Part shown: positions 1 through 9,677 of the stretch, piece after piece
Numbering within the stretch: the stretch's first letter is position 1
Layout: the number at the start of each line of letters is the position of its first letter
Assembly: GCA_002279825.1 (NCBI GenBank)
Contig: NCCV01000005.1
Span: 117,377-181,376 of the forward strand
Length of the DNA: 64,000 nt
Direction of reading: 5' to 3'
From: Sphingomonadales bacterium 12-68-11
GTDB taxonomy: Bacteria; Pseudomonadota; Alphaproteobacteria; Sphingomonadales; Sphingomonadaceae
Made by a program: the position numbers and the translations under genes
The notes under the pieces: model-generated
Told to the model about the DNA's origin: nothing
Databases searched by the model: none
The model's input: only the letters and a program-made list of their open reading frames with translations

Positions 1-616
1 CGCCGCGCGCGCGCCGCGCATCGATCTCGGCAGCGTAGAGCTGCAACTCGACGTTGTCGGGATCCGCGTGCCGCGCGAAGCGGGCGTTCGACTGGGTGTA
101 TTCGTGTGCGCAGTAGAGCGTGGTCTCGGGCGCAAGGTTCCTGAGACGCACAAGGCTGGCCCAGAACTGCGGGGCGGTGCCTTCGAACATCCGCCCGCAG
201 CCCAGCGCGAACAGCGCATCGCCGACGAAGGCCAGCCCCGCTTCGGGCAGGTGATAGGCGATGTGGCCCAGCGTGTGCCCGCCGACGTCGATCACCTCGG
301 CGGACCAATCGCCCAGCGTGACGCGGTCGCGGTTCGCCACGGTGCGGTCGACCGCTGCAATCTTGGGGGCATCCACGGCCGGCGCGATCACCGTGCAGCC
401 CGTGGCGGCCTTGATCGCCGCGTTGCCGCCAGCGTGGTCGGGGTGCCAGTGGGTGTTCCAGATGTGCGTGATCCGCCAGCCCTTGGCATCGGCCTGGCGC
501 AGGTACTCGGCGGCATCGGGGGTATCGATGCAGGCGGTCTCGCCGCTCGCCGGATCGTGCAGCAGGAAGCCGTAGTTGTCGCTGAGGCAGGGGAACTGGT
601 GGACTTGCAGGGCCAT
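1..616 (-). CDS. gloB: Hydroxyacylglutathione hydrolase (glyoxalase II), C-terminus cut off by window edge
   Basis: Glyoxalase II hydrolyses S-D-lactoylglutathione to D-lactate and glutathione, the second step of methylglyoxal detoxification in the cytoplasm. The visible part (about 205 residues) begins MALQVHQFPCLSDNYG and carries the metallo-beta-lactamase zinc motif THWHPDHAGG near residue 58, a GGHTLGHIAY segment, and a GDALFALGCGRMFEG stretch. The last visible part includes the CAHEYT motif typical of this family. The family is usually about 240-260 residues, so only the C-terminal substrate-binding part is missing, beyond the window start. It lies downstream of rpsA on the same strand, separated by a palindromic element. 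Identity is confident. Confidence 0.93.
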   Translation of the reverse strand, partial: MALQVHQFPCLSDNYGFLLHDPASGETACIDTPDAAEYLRQADAKGWRITHIWNTHWHPDHAGGNAAIKAATGCTVIAPAVDAPKIAAVDRTVANRDRVTLGDWSAEVIDVGGHTLGHIAYHLPEAGLAFVGDALFALGCGRMFEGTAPQFWASLVRLRNLAPETTLYCAHEYTQSNARFARHADPDNVELQLYAAEIDARRARG

Positions 617-660
617 GCCCCCGTCCTACGCCCCGAGGCCAGAGTAGGAAAGGCCCGGTC

Positions 661-749
661 CCCCTCCCGCTTGCGGGAGGGGTTAGGGGTGGGCCAGTGC
701 GAGGGTGGAGAGCGTCCCCACCCCCGGCCCCTCCCGCAAGCGGGAGGGG
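661..749. repeat. Nested palindromic intergenic element (two copies of a 22-nt palindrome, inverted)
   Basis: Two near-identical 22-nt palindromes lie at 661-682 (CCCCTCCCGC TT GCGGGAGGGG) and 728-749 (same arms, AA loop). The inner flanks are also partly complementary (GGTTAGGGGTGGG against CCCACCCCCGG), so the whole 89-nt unit can fold as one long hairpin or as two short ones. It sits between the rpsA stop and the gloB start, where it could act as a transcription terminator or attenuator or an mRNA-stabilising structure. The form resembles dispersed repeats of GC-rich alphaproteobacteria; copy number cannot be judged from this window. Confidence 0.8.
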
Positions 750-756
750 GGATCGC

Positions 757-2472
757 TTACTGCTTCTTGAGTGCCTCGCCGAGGATGTCGCCGAGCGACG
801 CACCCGAGTCCGACGAGCCGTACTGTTCGACCGCCTGCTTCTCTTCGGCGATCTGGCGCGCCTTGACCGAGAAGTTGGGCTTCTTCGAACGGTCGAAGCC
901 GATGATCATCGCATCGAGCTTCTGGCCGACCTGGAAGCGGTCCGGACGCTGCTCGTCGCGGTCGCGGCCGAGGTCCGAGCGCTTGATGAAGCCGGTCGCG
1001 CCGTCGTCGCCGATCTGCACTTCGAGCCCGCCGTCGCGCACTTCGAGCACAGTCACGGTGACCACCTCGTTGCGCTTGTGCGCGCCGCTGCCGCCGCCCG
1101 AGCTGGCGCCCGCGCTGCCGGCCGCCGGGGCGCCCTTTTCGAGCTGCTTCATGCCGAGGCTGATGCGCTCCTTCTCGACGTCGACGTCGAGCACGACCGC
1201 CTTCACTTCCTCGCCCTTGCGGTGCAGCGCCAGCGCGTCTTCGCCCGAGATGCCCCAGGCGATGTCCGACATGTGGACCATGCCGTCGACGTCGCCGGGC
1301 AGGCCGATGAACAGGCCGAACTCGGTGGCGTTCTTGACTTCGCCCTCGACGGTCGAGCCGACCGGATGGGTGTCGGCGAACTCTTCCCACGGATTGCGCT
1401 GGGCCTGCTTGAGGCCGAGGCTGATGCGGCGCTTGTCGCTGTCGACCTCGAGCACGATCACTTCGACTTCCTGCGAGGTCGAGACGATCTTGCCGGGGTG
1501 GACGTTCTTCTTGGTCCAGCTCATCTCGGAGACGTGGACCAGGCCTTCGATGCCCGCTTCCAGCTCCACGAAGGCGCCGTATTCGGTGATGTTGGTGACG
1601 GTGCCCGAAACCTTGGCGCCGATCGGATACTTGGCGACGACGCCGTCCCACGGATCGCTCTCGAGCTGCTTCATGCCGAGGCTGATGCGCTGGGTTTCGG
1701 CGTTGATGCGGATGATCTGCACCTTCACCACGTCGCCGATGTTGATCACTTCGCCCGGGTGATTGACCCGCTTGTAGCTCATGTCGGTGACGTGGAGCAG
1801 GCCGTCGATGCCGCCGAGGTCGACGAACGCACCGTAGTCGGTGATGTTCTTGACCACACCGTCGATGACCTGGCCCTCGGCCAGCTTGTCGATCAGTTCG
1901 CTGCGCTGTTCGGCGCGGGTCTCTTCGAGAACCGCGCGGCGCGAGACGACGATGTTGCCGCGGCGGCGGTCCATCTTGAGGATCTGGAACGGCTGCGGCA
2001 TGTCCATCAGCGGCGTCACGTCGCGGACCGGGCGGATGTCCACCTGGCTGCCGGGGAGGAAGGCCACGGCGCCGTCGAGGTCGACGGTGAAGCCGCCCTT
2101 GACGCGGCCGAAGATGCGGCCCTCGACGCGCTTGCCTTCGCCGAATTCGCTTTCGAGCTTGTCCCACGCGGCTTCGCGGCGGGCGCGGTCGCGGCTCAGC
2201 ATCGCTTCGCCTTCGGAGTTCTCGACCCGGTCGACGAACACTTCGACCTCGGAGCCGACGACCAGCCCATGGTCTTCTTCGCCGCGGGAGAATTCGCGCA
2301 GGGAGATGCGGCCTTCGCTCTTCAGGCCGACATCGATGATAGCCATGCCGTTTTCGATGGCGGTGACGGTGCCGTGGACCACGCGGCCTTCGAAGCCGCC
2401 GTCGGCGCCGCCGAGCTGTTCATCGAGGAGTTTCGCGAAGTCGTCGCGCGTCGGGTTGGCGATAGATGCCAT
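757..2472 (-). CDS. rpsA: 30S ribosomal protein S1
   Basis: S1 binds mRNA and delivers it to the 30S subunit. The 571-residue product has the alphaproteobacterial S1 length and several S1/OB-fold RNA-binding repeats. Repeat signatures such as ITDYGAFVDLGGIDGLLHVTD (about 210-230), ITEYGAFVELEAGIEGLVHVSEMSW (about 290-315) and NATEFGLFIGLPGDVDGMVHMSD (about 375-400) are visible, each followed by the KRRISLGLKQ-type strand. The start MASIANPTRDDF has AGGAA a few bases upstream. It is the last member of the aroA-cmk-PilZ-rpsA series. A promoter candidate about 240 bases upstream implies a long 5' leader. Confidence 0.98.
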   Translation of the reverse strand: MASIANPTRDDFAKLLDEQLGGADGGFEGRVVHGTVTAIENGMAIIDVGLKSEGRISLREFSRGEEDHGLVVGSEVEVFVDRVENSEGEAMLSRDRARREAAWDKLESEFGEGKRVEGRIFGRVKGGFTVDLDGAVAFLPGSQVDIRPVRDVTPLMDMPQPFQILKMDRRRGNIVVSRRAVLEETRAEQRSELIDKLAEGQVIDGVVKNITDYGAFVDLGGIDGLLHVTDMSYKRVNHPGEVINIGDVVKVQIIRINAETQRISLGMKQLESDPWDGVVAKYPIGAKVSGTVTNITEYGAFVELEAGIEGLVHVSEMSWTKKNVHPGKIVSTSQEVEVIVLEVDSDKRRISLGLKQAQRNPWEEFADTHPVGSTVEGEVKNATEFGLFIGLPGDVDGMVHMSDIAWGISGEDALALHRKGEEVKAVVLDVDVEKERISLGMKQLEKGAPAAGSAGASSGGGSGAHKRNEVVTVTVLEVRDGGLEVQIGDDGATGFIKRSDLGRDRDEQRPDRFQVGQKLDAMIIGFDRSKKPNFSVKARQIAEEKQAVEQYGSSDSGASLGDILGEALKKQ

Positions 2473-2961
2473 AAAGTTCAGGTTCCTAATTCATCCCGGG
2501 CGTCGCCGGGACATGCTGTTCTTCCGGCCAGGCGGTTGTATCCGCCGGTCTTGGATGGCCGATCCGCCCACGCGGCCGAATGCCGATGCGGGCATCCTTC
2601 GGACCAGGGCGGGAGGAAATCGCGGAACGCCGGGGGAGGGGCGGGAAGACCGCCAGCCGAAGCCACCCTGTGCGAGAATCGCGTTTTCCGACCCGGCCAT
2701 GACCCGTCGGACGGGCGCGCGCTTAGGCGAGCGCGGGCGCAAAGGCAAGCAAAAGCACCCTTTGTGCGCCGAGGCGCGAGGGTGTTGACACATGTGACAG
2801 TGTCCAGAGAGCATACCCGCGACCCTCGTACTCGCGCGTGCATTCCGGCAGCGGCAGGCGGGGGCGGGGCGTCATGCCGGCCCGGGTGGCACAGGAGGCG
2901 CCGTGTAGGACAGCGCCTTCGTTCGGCCGCCTGCGCGGGTGACGCAGGGTGGGCGCAGGGT
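2473..2961 (-). other. 489-nt non-coding interval between the PilZ gene and rpsA; rpsA leader region
   Basis: No convincing gene is seen on either strand: open frames here are GC-rich shadows without motifs or Shine-Dalgarno sites. The part nearest rpsA would be a leader of about 240 nt if transcription starts at the promoter candidate at 2720-2748. Upstream of that, around 2787-2804, lies a GACAC-N8-GTGTC inverted repeat containing the palindrome CACATGTG, which could be a protein-binding site. S1 autoregulation through its own leader is known in gammaproteobacteria; whether it applies here is inference. Confidence 0.5.
2720..2748 (-). promoter_or_regulatory. Candidate rpsA promoter
   Basis: On the minus strand TTGCCT (2743-2748) is followed after 17 bases by TAAGCG (2720-2725). 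The same pattern precedes many other genes in this window (see the asd, dnaN, lepA and cfa entries). It would start transcription near 2713, giving rpsA its own promoter as well as possible read-through from cmk. By-eye prediction only. Confidence 0.5.
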
Positions 2962-3258
2962 TCAGCGGGCGGCTTCGCTATCGAGATGCATGGCGATTGT
3001 CTCGGGCAGTGCGGACACGAACCGCACCCCGGCGATGCCGCGGTGGCGCCACGCGATCCGCCCCGAGACCTTGATTCCGTCGGCGAGCTTGAAGGCGACG
3101 CGGTCGCCGTTGGACAGTTCGGCGCGCGACCAGCCCGAGCAGTCGAAGCAGCACCCCGTCGCGGACAGATCGAACAGGCGGGCCCGAAACGCACGGCCGT
3201 GCGCGCGGGCGTCAAGCTCGACCCGGCTCGCTCTGCGATGCGTGACGCGACGTTGCAC
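2962..3258 (-). CDS. Single-domain PilZ protein (c-di-GMP receptor candidate)
   Basis: PilZ domains bind cyclic di-GMP through an N-terminal arginine motif and a D/N-x-S-x-x-G motif. Here the arginine-rich start (QRRVTHRRASR) is followed by DLSATG, and the domain ends with a WRHRGIAGVRF strand. The chosen start is GTG at 3258, preceded by GGAG, giving 98 residues. A longer frame would begin at TTG 3339 without a ribosome site. The protein is a bare PilZ domain with no output domain. It lies between cmk and rpsA, genes usually adjacent in alphaproteobacteria, so its position links c-di-GMP sensing to a ribosomal operon at least by location. Confidence 0.82.
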   Translation of the reverse strand: MQRRVTHRRASRVELDARAHGRAFRARLFDLSATGCCFDCSGWSRAELSNGDRVAFKLADGIKVSGRIAWRHRGIAGVRFVSALPETIAMHLDSEAAR

Positions 3259-3360
3259 GTTCCAAGTCTCCGTGGGGCGACGCCCGCCGGCACGCGCGCG
3301 CGGGAGCCCCTGGCGCAGGGCGTACCCAGCAAGGCGCAAAAATGGGGTTAACCGTGCCGG

Positions 3361-3983
3361 CTAGGGCGCGGCGAGCCGGCACTCCACGAGGGCGATCGCG
3401 GCGGCGATGGCCTGGTCGCGGCCTAGATCGGAAGTATCGAGCACGGCGGCATCGGACGCGGCGCGCAGCGGGGCTTCGGCGCGAGATCGGTCGCGTGCGT
3501 CGCGGGCGGCGAGGTCCGCTTCGATTTCGGCGAGGCTGCGGTTCTCGCCGCGCGCCTGCATTTCCTGCCAGCGGCGCAGCGCGCGGGCGGTGACGCTGGC
3601 GGTGACATAGAGCTTCACCTGGGCATCGGGCGCGATCACGGTCCCGATATCGCGCCCGTCCAGGACCGCGCCGCCCGGCTGGAGAGCGAAGGCGCGCTGC
3701 CGATCGTACAGCGCCTGGCGCACAGCGGGATGTACCGAGACGCGGCTGGCGAGCCCGCCGGCGGCTTCGCTGCGCAGTTCGGGATCGGTGAGCAGGCTAT
3801 CGGGAAAGGCGCTGGCGGCAAGGGCGTCGCCGGCATCGTCGGGGTTGCCGCCGCTCAGGATCACCTGGCGCCCGACCGCCCGGTAGAGCAGCCCGGTGTC
3901 GAGGTGGGGCAGGCGATAGTGCGCGGCGAGCGCGCGCGAGATCGTGCCCTTGCCGGCGGCAGTCGGGCCATCGACGGCGACGA

Positions 3984-3987
<4 letters not shown>
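3361..3987 (-). CDS. cmk: (d)CMP kinase
   Basis: Cytidylate kinase phosphorylates CMP and dCMP to the diphosphates using ATP. The 208-residue product begins MIVAVDGPTAAGKGTISRALA, with the P-loop GPTAAGKGT at about residues 7-15. It continues with LDTGLLYRAV (nucleotide-binding region), VLDGRDIGTVI (about 125) and a lid with RDARDRSRAEAPL (about 170). The ATG at 3985-3987 overlaps the stop of the upstream membrane-protein gene as ATGA, indicating translational coupling; longer in-frame extensions run through that gene and are not credible. Part of the aroA-cmk-rpsA neighbourhood common in Proteobacteria. Confidence 0.96.
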
Positions 3988-5725
<1,738 letters not shown>

Positions 5726-5760
5726 TCAATCTTGGCCCGCGGGCCTTAGAGGACATATCC

Positions 5761-6081
5761 ATGGTCAAAGCTGAATGGGGTTCCAAGCGCAGCTGCCCCA
5801 AGTGCGCCGAGCGGTTCTACGATCTCGGCAAGGAAGATCCGGTCACCTGCATCGAATGCGGCAACGAGTGGTATCCCGAGCCGGTGCTCAAGTCGAAGCA
5901 GCCGATTCCGTTCGAGGAGGCGAAGAAGGAGGAGGTCGTCGAGGCCGATACCGATCTCGCTGACGAGGAGCTGGAGGACATCGACGAGGAAGAACCCTCG
6001 GTCGACAACGACGTCGATCTGGGCGGCGATGACGACATCGCCGAGATCGCCGCCGGCGAAGAGGAAGACGAAGACCACTGA
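5761..6081 (+). CDS. TIGR02300 family zinc-ribbon protein with acidic tail
   Basis: A 106-residue alphaproteobacterial protein of unknown function. The N-terminal third has a zinc-ribbon layout: CPKC at about residues 13-16 and CIEC at about 30-33, framing the FYDLGK motif. The C-terminal 60 residues are extremely acidic, dominated by Glu and Asp. The start has GAGGACATATCC just upstream. The ribbon plus acidic tail suggests a nucleic-acid or protein-binding accessory factor, but no role is established. It is divergent from aroA and precedes tRNA-Ala. Confidence 0.88.
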   Translation: MVKAEWGSKRSCPKCAERFYDLGKEDPVTCIECGNEWYPEPVLKSKQPIPFEEAKKEEVVEADTDLADEELEDIDEEEPSVDNDVDLGGDDDIAEIAAGEEEDEDH

Positions 6082-6189
6082 TTTCGGGCTTGCGGAACGG
6101 GGCCCCCACTCATAAAGGGCTGCCCTCCCGGGGTCCGAAGACTTCAGGAGCGGTGCGCCTCCCAGAGGGCGCCCCGGAACGAATGGAAA

Positions 6190-6265
<76 letters not shown>

Positions 6266-6384
6266 TTCGGTTGATTTGAAACGAAATAGTCCTGCCGCCT
6301 GGCACGACACGTAATGCCGATCTGCCCGCTGGCTGACGAGGTTTCGTCCGCCGGCGCTTTTCGCTTTTGGAGTACGCGGACGCC

Positions 6385-7854
6385 ATGTTCGAGACGCTGT
6401 CTGATCGCCTGACCGGGGTCTTCGACCGCCTGCGCGGGCGCGGCGCGCTGAACGAGGCCGACGTGCGCGAGGCGATGCGCGAAGTGCGGATCGCGCTGCT
6501 CGAGGCCGACGTGGCGCTGCCGGTGGCGCGCAGCTTCATCGACGCGGTGACCGAGAAGGCGGTCGGCCAGCAGGTCCTGCGCTCGGTCACGCCGGGCCAG
6601 CAAGTGGTCAAGATCGTCAACGACGAGCTGGTGGCGATGCTCGGCGGGGAAGACGCCGAGCCGCTCGTGCTCGAGGCCAAGCCGCCGGTGGTGATCATGA
6701 TGGTCGGCCTGCAGGGCTCGGGCAAGACCACCACCACCGCCAAGCTCGCCAAGCTGATCAAGGAACGGCACGGCAAGAAGGCCATGATGGCCTCGCTCGA
6801 CGTCAACCGTCCGGCCGCGCAAGAGCAGCTCAAGGTGCTCGGCGAGCAGGTTGGGGTGGCGACCCTGCCGATCGTCGCCGGCCAGATGCCGGTCGACATC
6901 GCGCGGCGCGCGCTCGATTCCGCGAAGCTGCAGGCGATCGACGTGCTGCTGCTCGACACTGCCGGACGGCTCCATGTCGACGAGCCGCTGATGGCCGAGA
7001 TGAAGGCGGTCGCCGGCGTCTCGGCACCGACCGAAGTGCTGCTGGTGGTCGATTCGCTGACCGGCCAGGACGCGGTCAACGTCGCGCAGAACTTCGCCGG
7101 CGAAGTGCCGCTGACCGGCGTGATCCTGACCCGGATGGACGGCGATGCGCGCGGCGGCGCGGCGCTGTCGATGCGCGCGGTCACCGGCAAGCCGATCAAG
7201 TTCGCGGGCACCGGCGAGAAGCTCGACGCGATCGAGCCGTTCCACCCGGGCCGCGTCGCCGGCCGCATCCTCGGCATGGGCGACATCGTCTCGATCGTCG
7301 AGAAAGCCGCGGCGACGATCGAGAAGGAGGATGCCGACAAACTCGCCGAGCGGATGCTCAAGGGCCAGTTCGATCTCAACGATCTGCGCATGCAACTGCG
7401 CCAGATGCAGAAGATGGGCGGTCTCGGCATGCTTGCCGGGATGATGCCGGGCATGAAGAAAGCCAAGCAGGCGATCGATGCCAGCGGCATGGACGACAAG
7501 ATGCTCGTCCACCTCGACGCGATCATCGGCTCGATGACACCGAAAGAGCGGACGCGGCCTGAACTGCTCAACGCCAAGCGCAAGAAGCGCGTCGCGGCGG
7601 GCTCCGGTACCAGCGTTCAGGAGATCAACAAGCTGCTCAAGATGCACCAGGAAATGGGCCGCGCGATGAAGCAGCTGAAGAAGCTCGGCGGGCTCAAGGG
7701 CCTCGGCGCGCTGTTCGGCGGCGGGGGCATGGGCGGCGCCGGCGGCCTCGGTGGCCCGGGTGGCGGCATGGGCGGCATGGGCGGACCCGCGCTGCCCGGG
7801 CTGGGCGGCGCGCAAGTGCCGCCGCACCTGCAGAATCTATTGAACAAGAAATGA
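6385..7854 (+). CDS. ffh: Signal recognition particle GTPase Ffh (SRP54)
   Basis: Ffh binds signal sequences of nascent membrane proteins and, with 4.5S RNA and FtsY, targets ribosomes to the membrane. Visible parts are the N domain starting MFETLSDRLTGVFDRLRGRG, then the G domain with GLQGSGKTTTTAKLA (about residue 110), DTAGRLHVDEP (about 192) and TRMDGDARGGAAL (about 250). The Met-rich M domain follows (MQKMGGLGMLAGMMPGMKKAK, about 345-370). A Gly/Met-rich tail (about 450-480) is species-specific. ATG 6385 is chosen over an upstream TTG because it matches the conserved family start. It heads the ffh-rpsP-rimM series. Confidence 0.97.
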   Translation: MFETLSDRLTGVFDRLRGRGALNEADVREAMREVRIALLEADVALPVARSFIDAVTEKAVGQQVLRSVTPGQQVVKIVNDELVAMLGGEDAEPLVLEAKPPVVIMMVGLQGSGKTTTTAKLAKLIKERHGKKAMMASLDVNRPAAQEQLKVLGEQVGVATLPIVAGQMPVDIARRALDSAKLQAIDVLLLDTAGRLHVDEPLMAEMKAVAGVSAPTEVLLVVDSLTGQDAVNVAQNFAGEVPLTGVILTRMDGDARGGAALSMRAVTGKPIKFAGTGEKLDAIEPFHPGRVAGRILGMGDIVSIVEKAAATIEKEDADKLAERMLKGQFDLNDLRMQLRQMQKMGGLGMLAGMMPGMKKAKQAIDASGMDDKMLVHLDAIIGSMTPKERTRPELLNAKRKKRVAAGSGTSVQEINKLLKMHQEMGRAMKQLKKLGGLKGLGALFGGGGMGGAGGLGGPGGGMGGMGGPALPGLGGAQVPPHLQNLLNKK

Positions 7855-7889
7855 TTTTTCAGACTCTTGAATCGGAAAGGTGAAGTAAC

Positions 7890-8537
7890 ATGGCAATTGC
7901 AATCCGGCTCTCGCGCGGCGGCGCCAAGAAGCGGCCGTACTATCGCATCGTGGTCGCGGACTCGCGGTCCCCGCGTGACGGCAAGTATCTCGAGCAGATC
8001 GGGACCTATAATCCGCTGCTCGCCAAGGACGACGAGAAGCGCGTGAAGCTCGACGAGGACCGCGCGCGCTACTGGCTCGGTGTCGGCGCGCAGGCGACCG
8101 ACCGCGTGGCCCGCTTCCTCGACGCCGCGGGCGTCAAGGAACGCGCGGCGCGCAGCAACCCGAACAAGGCCGAGCCGGGCGAGAAGGCCAAGGAGCGTGC
8201 TGAAGAGCGCGCCGCCAAGGCCGCCGAAGCCGAAGAAGCCGCCAAGGCCGCGGCCGCGCAGCCGGTGGTCGAAGAGGTCCAGGCCGACGAGCCGGTGGCC
8301 GAGGAGGTTCAGGCTGAAGCCGTCGAGGCCGAAGCGGTTACCGATGACGTCATGGCCGAGGAACCGGCTGCTGAAGCAGCCCCGGCCGAGGAAGCTCCGG
8401 CCGAAGCGCCTACCGAGGAAGCCGCGGCGGACGAAGCCCCGGCTGCGGAAGCCGTGGTCGAGGAAGCTCCGGCCGAAGAGCCCGCTTCCGAGGACGCACC
8501 GGTTGCCGACGACAGCGAGGATAAGGCCGCGGGTTAA
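7890..8537 (+). CDS. rpsP: 30S ribosomal protein S16 with long Ala/Glu-rich tail
   Basis: Residues 1-85 are a normal S16 core: [21 protein letters not shown], then [19 protein letters not shown]. From about residue 85 the protein continues for roughly 130 residues with a basic-to-acidic low-complexity tail, first [20 protein letters not shown] and then many EEAPAEA-type repeats. Total length is 215, against about 80-90 in most bacteria. Extended S16 tails occur in sphingomonads. The tail is probably disordered and solvent exposed. An AAAGGTGAAG ribosome site precedes the ATG. Downstream of ffh, upstream of rimM. Confidence 0.96.
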   Translation: MAIAIRLSRGGAKKRPYYRIVVADSRSPRDGKYLEQIGTYNPLLAKDDEKRVKLDEDRARYWLGVGAQATDRVARFLDAAGVKERAARSNPNKAEPGEKAKERAEERAAKAAEAEEAAKAAAAQPVVEEVQADEPVAEEVQAEAVEAEAVTDDVMAEEPAAEAAPAEEAPAEAPTEEAAADEAPAAEAVVEEAPAEEPASEDAPVADDSEDKAAG

Positions 8538-8544
8538 GCGCACA

Positions 8545-8613
8545 GTGTCTCGACTGCGCTCGACACGGACGGCAAGTTCTTTCATCCGTTCGGTTCGAGC
8601 GAAGTCGAGAACC
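8545..8613. repeat. Imperfect inverted repeat between rpsP and rimM
   Basis: The left arm TCTCGACTGCGCTCGACACG (from 8548) and the right arm, whose complement reads TCTCGACTTCGCTCGAACCG (ending near 8611), can pair over about 25 nt around a loop rich in A and T. This TCTCGACTNCGCTCGA palindrome type is familiar from intergenic repeats of sphingomonads (recollection, not a search). It could attenuate rpsP transcription before rimM or stabilise the rpsP mRNA end. Confidence 0.7.
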
Positions 8614-8621
8614 GTCCGCGC

Positions 8622-9116
8622 ATGACCTATCGAGAGCAGCCCGTCACGCTCGCCGCCGTTATCGGCGCGCACGGCGTGACGGGGGAAGTGCGCCTCAAGC
8701 TGTTCGGCGAGGGCGTCGAGACCTTGCAGCGCCACACCGCGTTCAACGGTGGTGCGCTGACGCTGGCCAAGCTCAAGGACGACGGCAAAGGCGGGGCCAT
8801 CGCCCGCTTCGCCGAAGTGACGGACCGCACCGCCGCCGAAGCGCTCCGCGGCACCGCGCTGACGGTGCCGCGCGCTGCCCTGCCGCCGCTCGGCGAGGGC
8901 GAGTACTATCACGCCGACCTGATTGGCTTGCCGGCGGTCAGCGAGAGTGGCGAGGCCATCGGCACGGTGGTGGCGGTCGAGAACTTCGGCGCGGGCGACG
9001 TGCTCGAGATTGAGCGGACGGACGGCAAGCGCTTCATGGTGCCGATGACCGCAGCGGCGGTGCCCGGGTGGAGCGCTGAACGGCTGGTGGTCGGCAAGGA
9101 TTTCGCCGATAGCTGA
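8622..9116 (+). CDS. rimM: Ribosome maturation factor RimM
   Basis: RimM helps assemble the 30S head, binding S19 near helices 31/33b. The 164-residue product has the N-terminal RimM fold (VTLAAVIGAHGVTGEVRLKLF) and a C-terminal PRC-barrel (YYHADLIGLPAVSESGEAIGTVVAVENFGAGDVLEI). Length is typical. In most Proteobacteria rimM is followed directly by trmD. Here trmD is about 4 kb further on, behind six inserted genes. Confidence 0.95.
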   Translation: MTYREQPVTLAAVIGAHGVTGEVRLKLFGEGVETLQRHTAFNGGALTLAKLKDDGKGGAIARFAEVTDRTAAEALRGTALTVPRAALPPLGEGEYYHADLIGLPAVSESGEAIGTVVAVENFGAGDVLEIERTDGKRFMVPMTAAAVPGWSAERLVVGKDFADS

Positions 9117-9119
9117 GCT

Positions 9120-9677
9120 ATGGGGGCTCGGGATGATCCGCGCTGGTGCAAGCTGGAGCGATACGCGATCGGCCCTCCCGACGCTGTGCTCTCGTTCGCC
9201 ACCCGCCTGGCGCGAGAGAATCGCTGGAGCGATGACTTCGCCGAGCGGGTGATCGGCGAGTACAAGCGGTTCTGCTACCTTGCGCTGACCGCCGGGCACG
9301 AGGTCACCCCGTCCGACGCGGTCGACCAAGCCTGGCACCTGCACCTGACCTACAGTCGCGACTATTGGGAGCGGTTCTGCCCGGACGTTCTGGGCGCGCC
9401 CCTACATCACGGCCCAACGGCTGGCGGGGCTGCGGAAGGCGGCCGGTACCATGAGCAATACGCGCAGACGCTGCGCAGCTATGAGGCCGCGTTCGGCGAG
9501 GTTCCTCCCGTGGACGTGTGGCCCGCCGCAGCGCAGCGCTTCGGGCGCGATCCGTTGGCTTTTCGCGTTAACCCGCACGGTGTAGTGGTGCTCCCGCGCC
9601 TGGCGACGCTGATCGGGGCTTCGGCGCTCGCCGCCGGCCTCCTCGCGCTGGGCTGGCTGCTGGGGAGCGGGCTATGA
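9120..9677 (+). CDS. GRDP/DUF1399-like protein with C-terminal membrane anchor
   Basis: A 185-residue protein. The segment ERVIGEYKRFCYLALTAG followed by PSDAVDQAWHLHLTYSRDYWERFC (about residues 45-90) resembles the glycine-rich-domain-containing (DUF1399-like) family, with its conserved D-x-x-WH-x-H core; this resemblance is from memory. A single hydrophobic segment near the end (LIGASALAAGLLALGWLLGSG) suggests a tail anchor. It starts three bases after rimM and overlaps the next gene by ATGA, so the two should be co-expressed and probably interact. Biochemical role unknown. Confidence 0.6.
   Translation: MGARDDPRWCKLERYAIGPPDAVLSFATRLARENRWSDDFAERVIGEYKRFCYLALTAGHEVTPSDAVDQAWHLHLTYSRDYWERFCPDVLGAPLHHGPTAGGAAEGGRYHEQYAQTLRSYEAAFGEVPPVDVWPAAAQRFGRDPLAFRVNPHGVVVLPRLATLIGASALAAGLLALGWLLGSGL

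Noticed and set aside
2491..2814. Small minus-strand frame in the rpsA leader
   Set aside because: Arg/Pro/Ser-rich shadow composition with no ribosome site; it would begin upstream of the predicted rpsA start site.
697..3351. Long plus-strand open frame (884 codons) across rpsA and its upstream region
   Set aside because: It is antisense to rpsA, starts in the palindromic element, has no recognisable domain and has the Asp/Ala/Arg bias typical of a reverse-frame shadow in GC-rich DNA.
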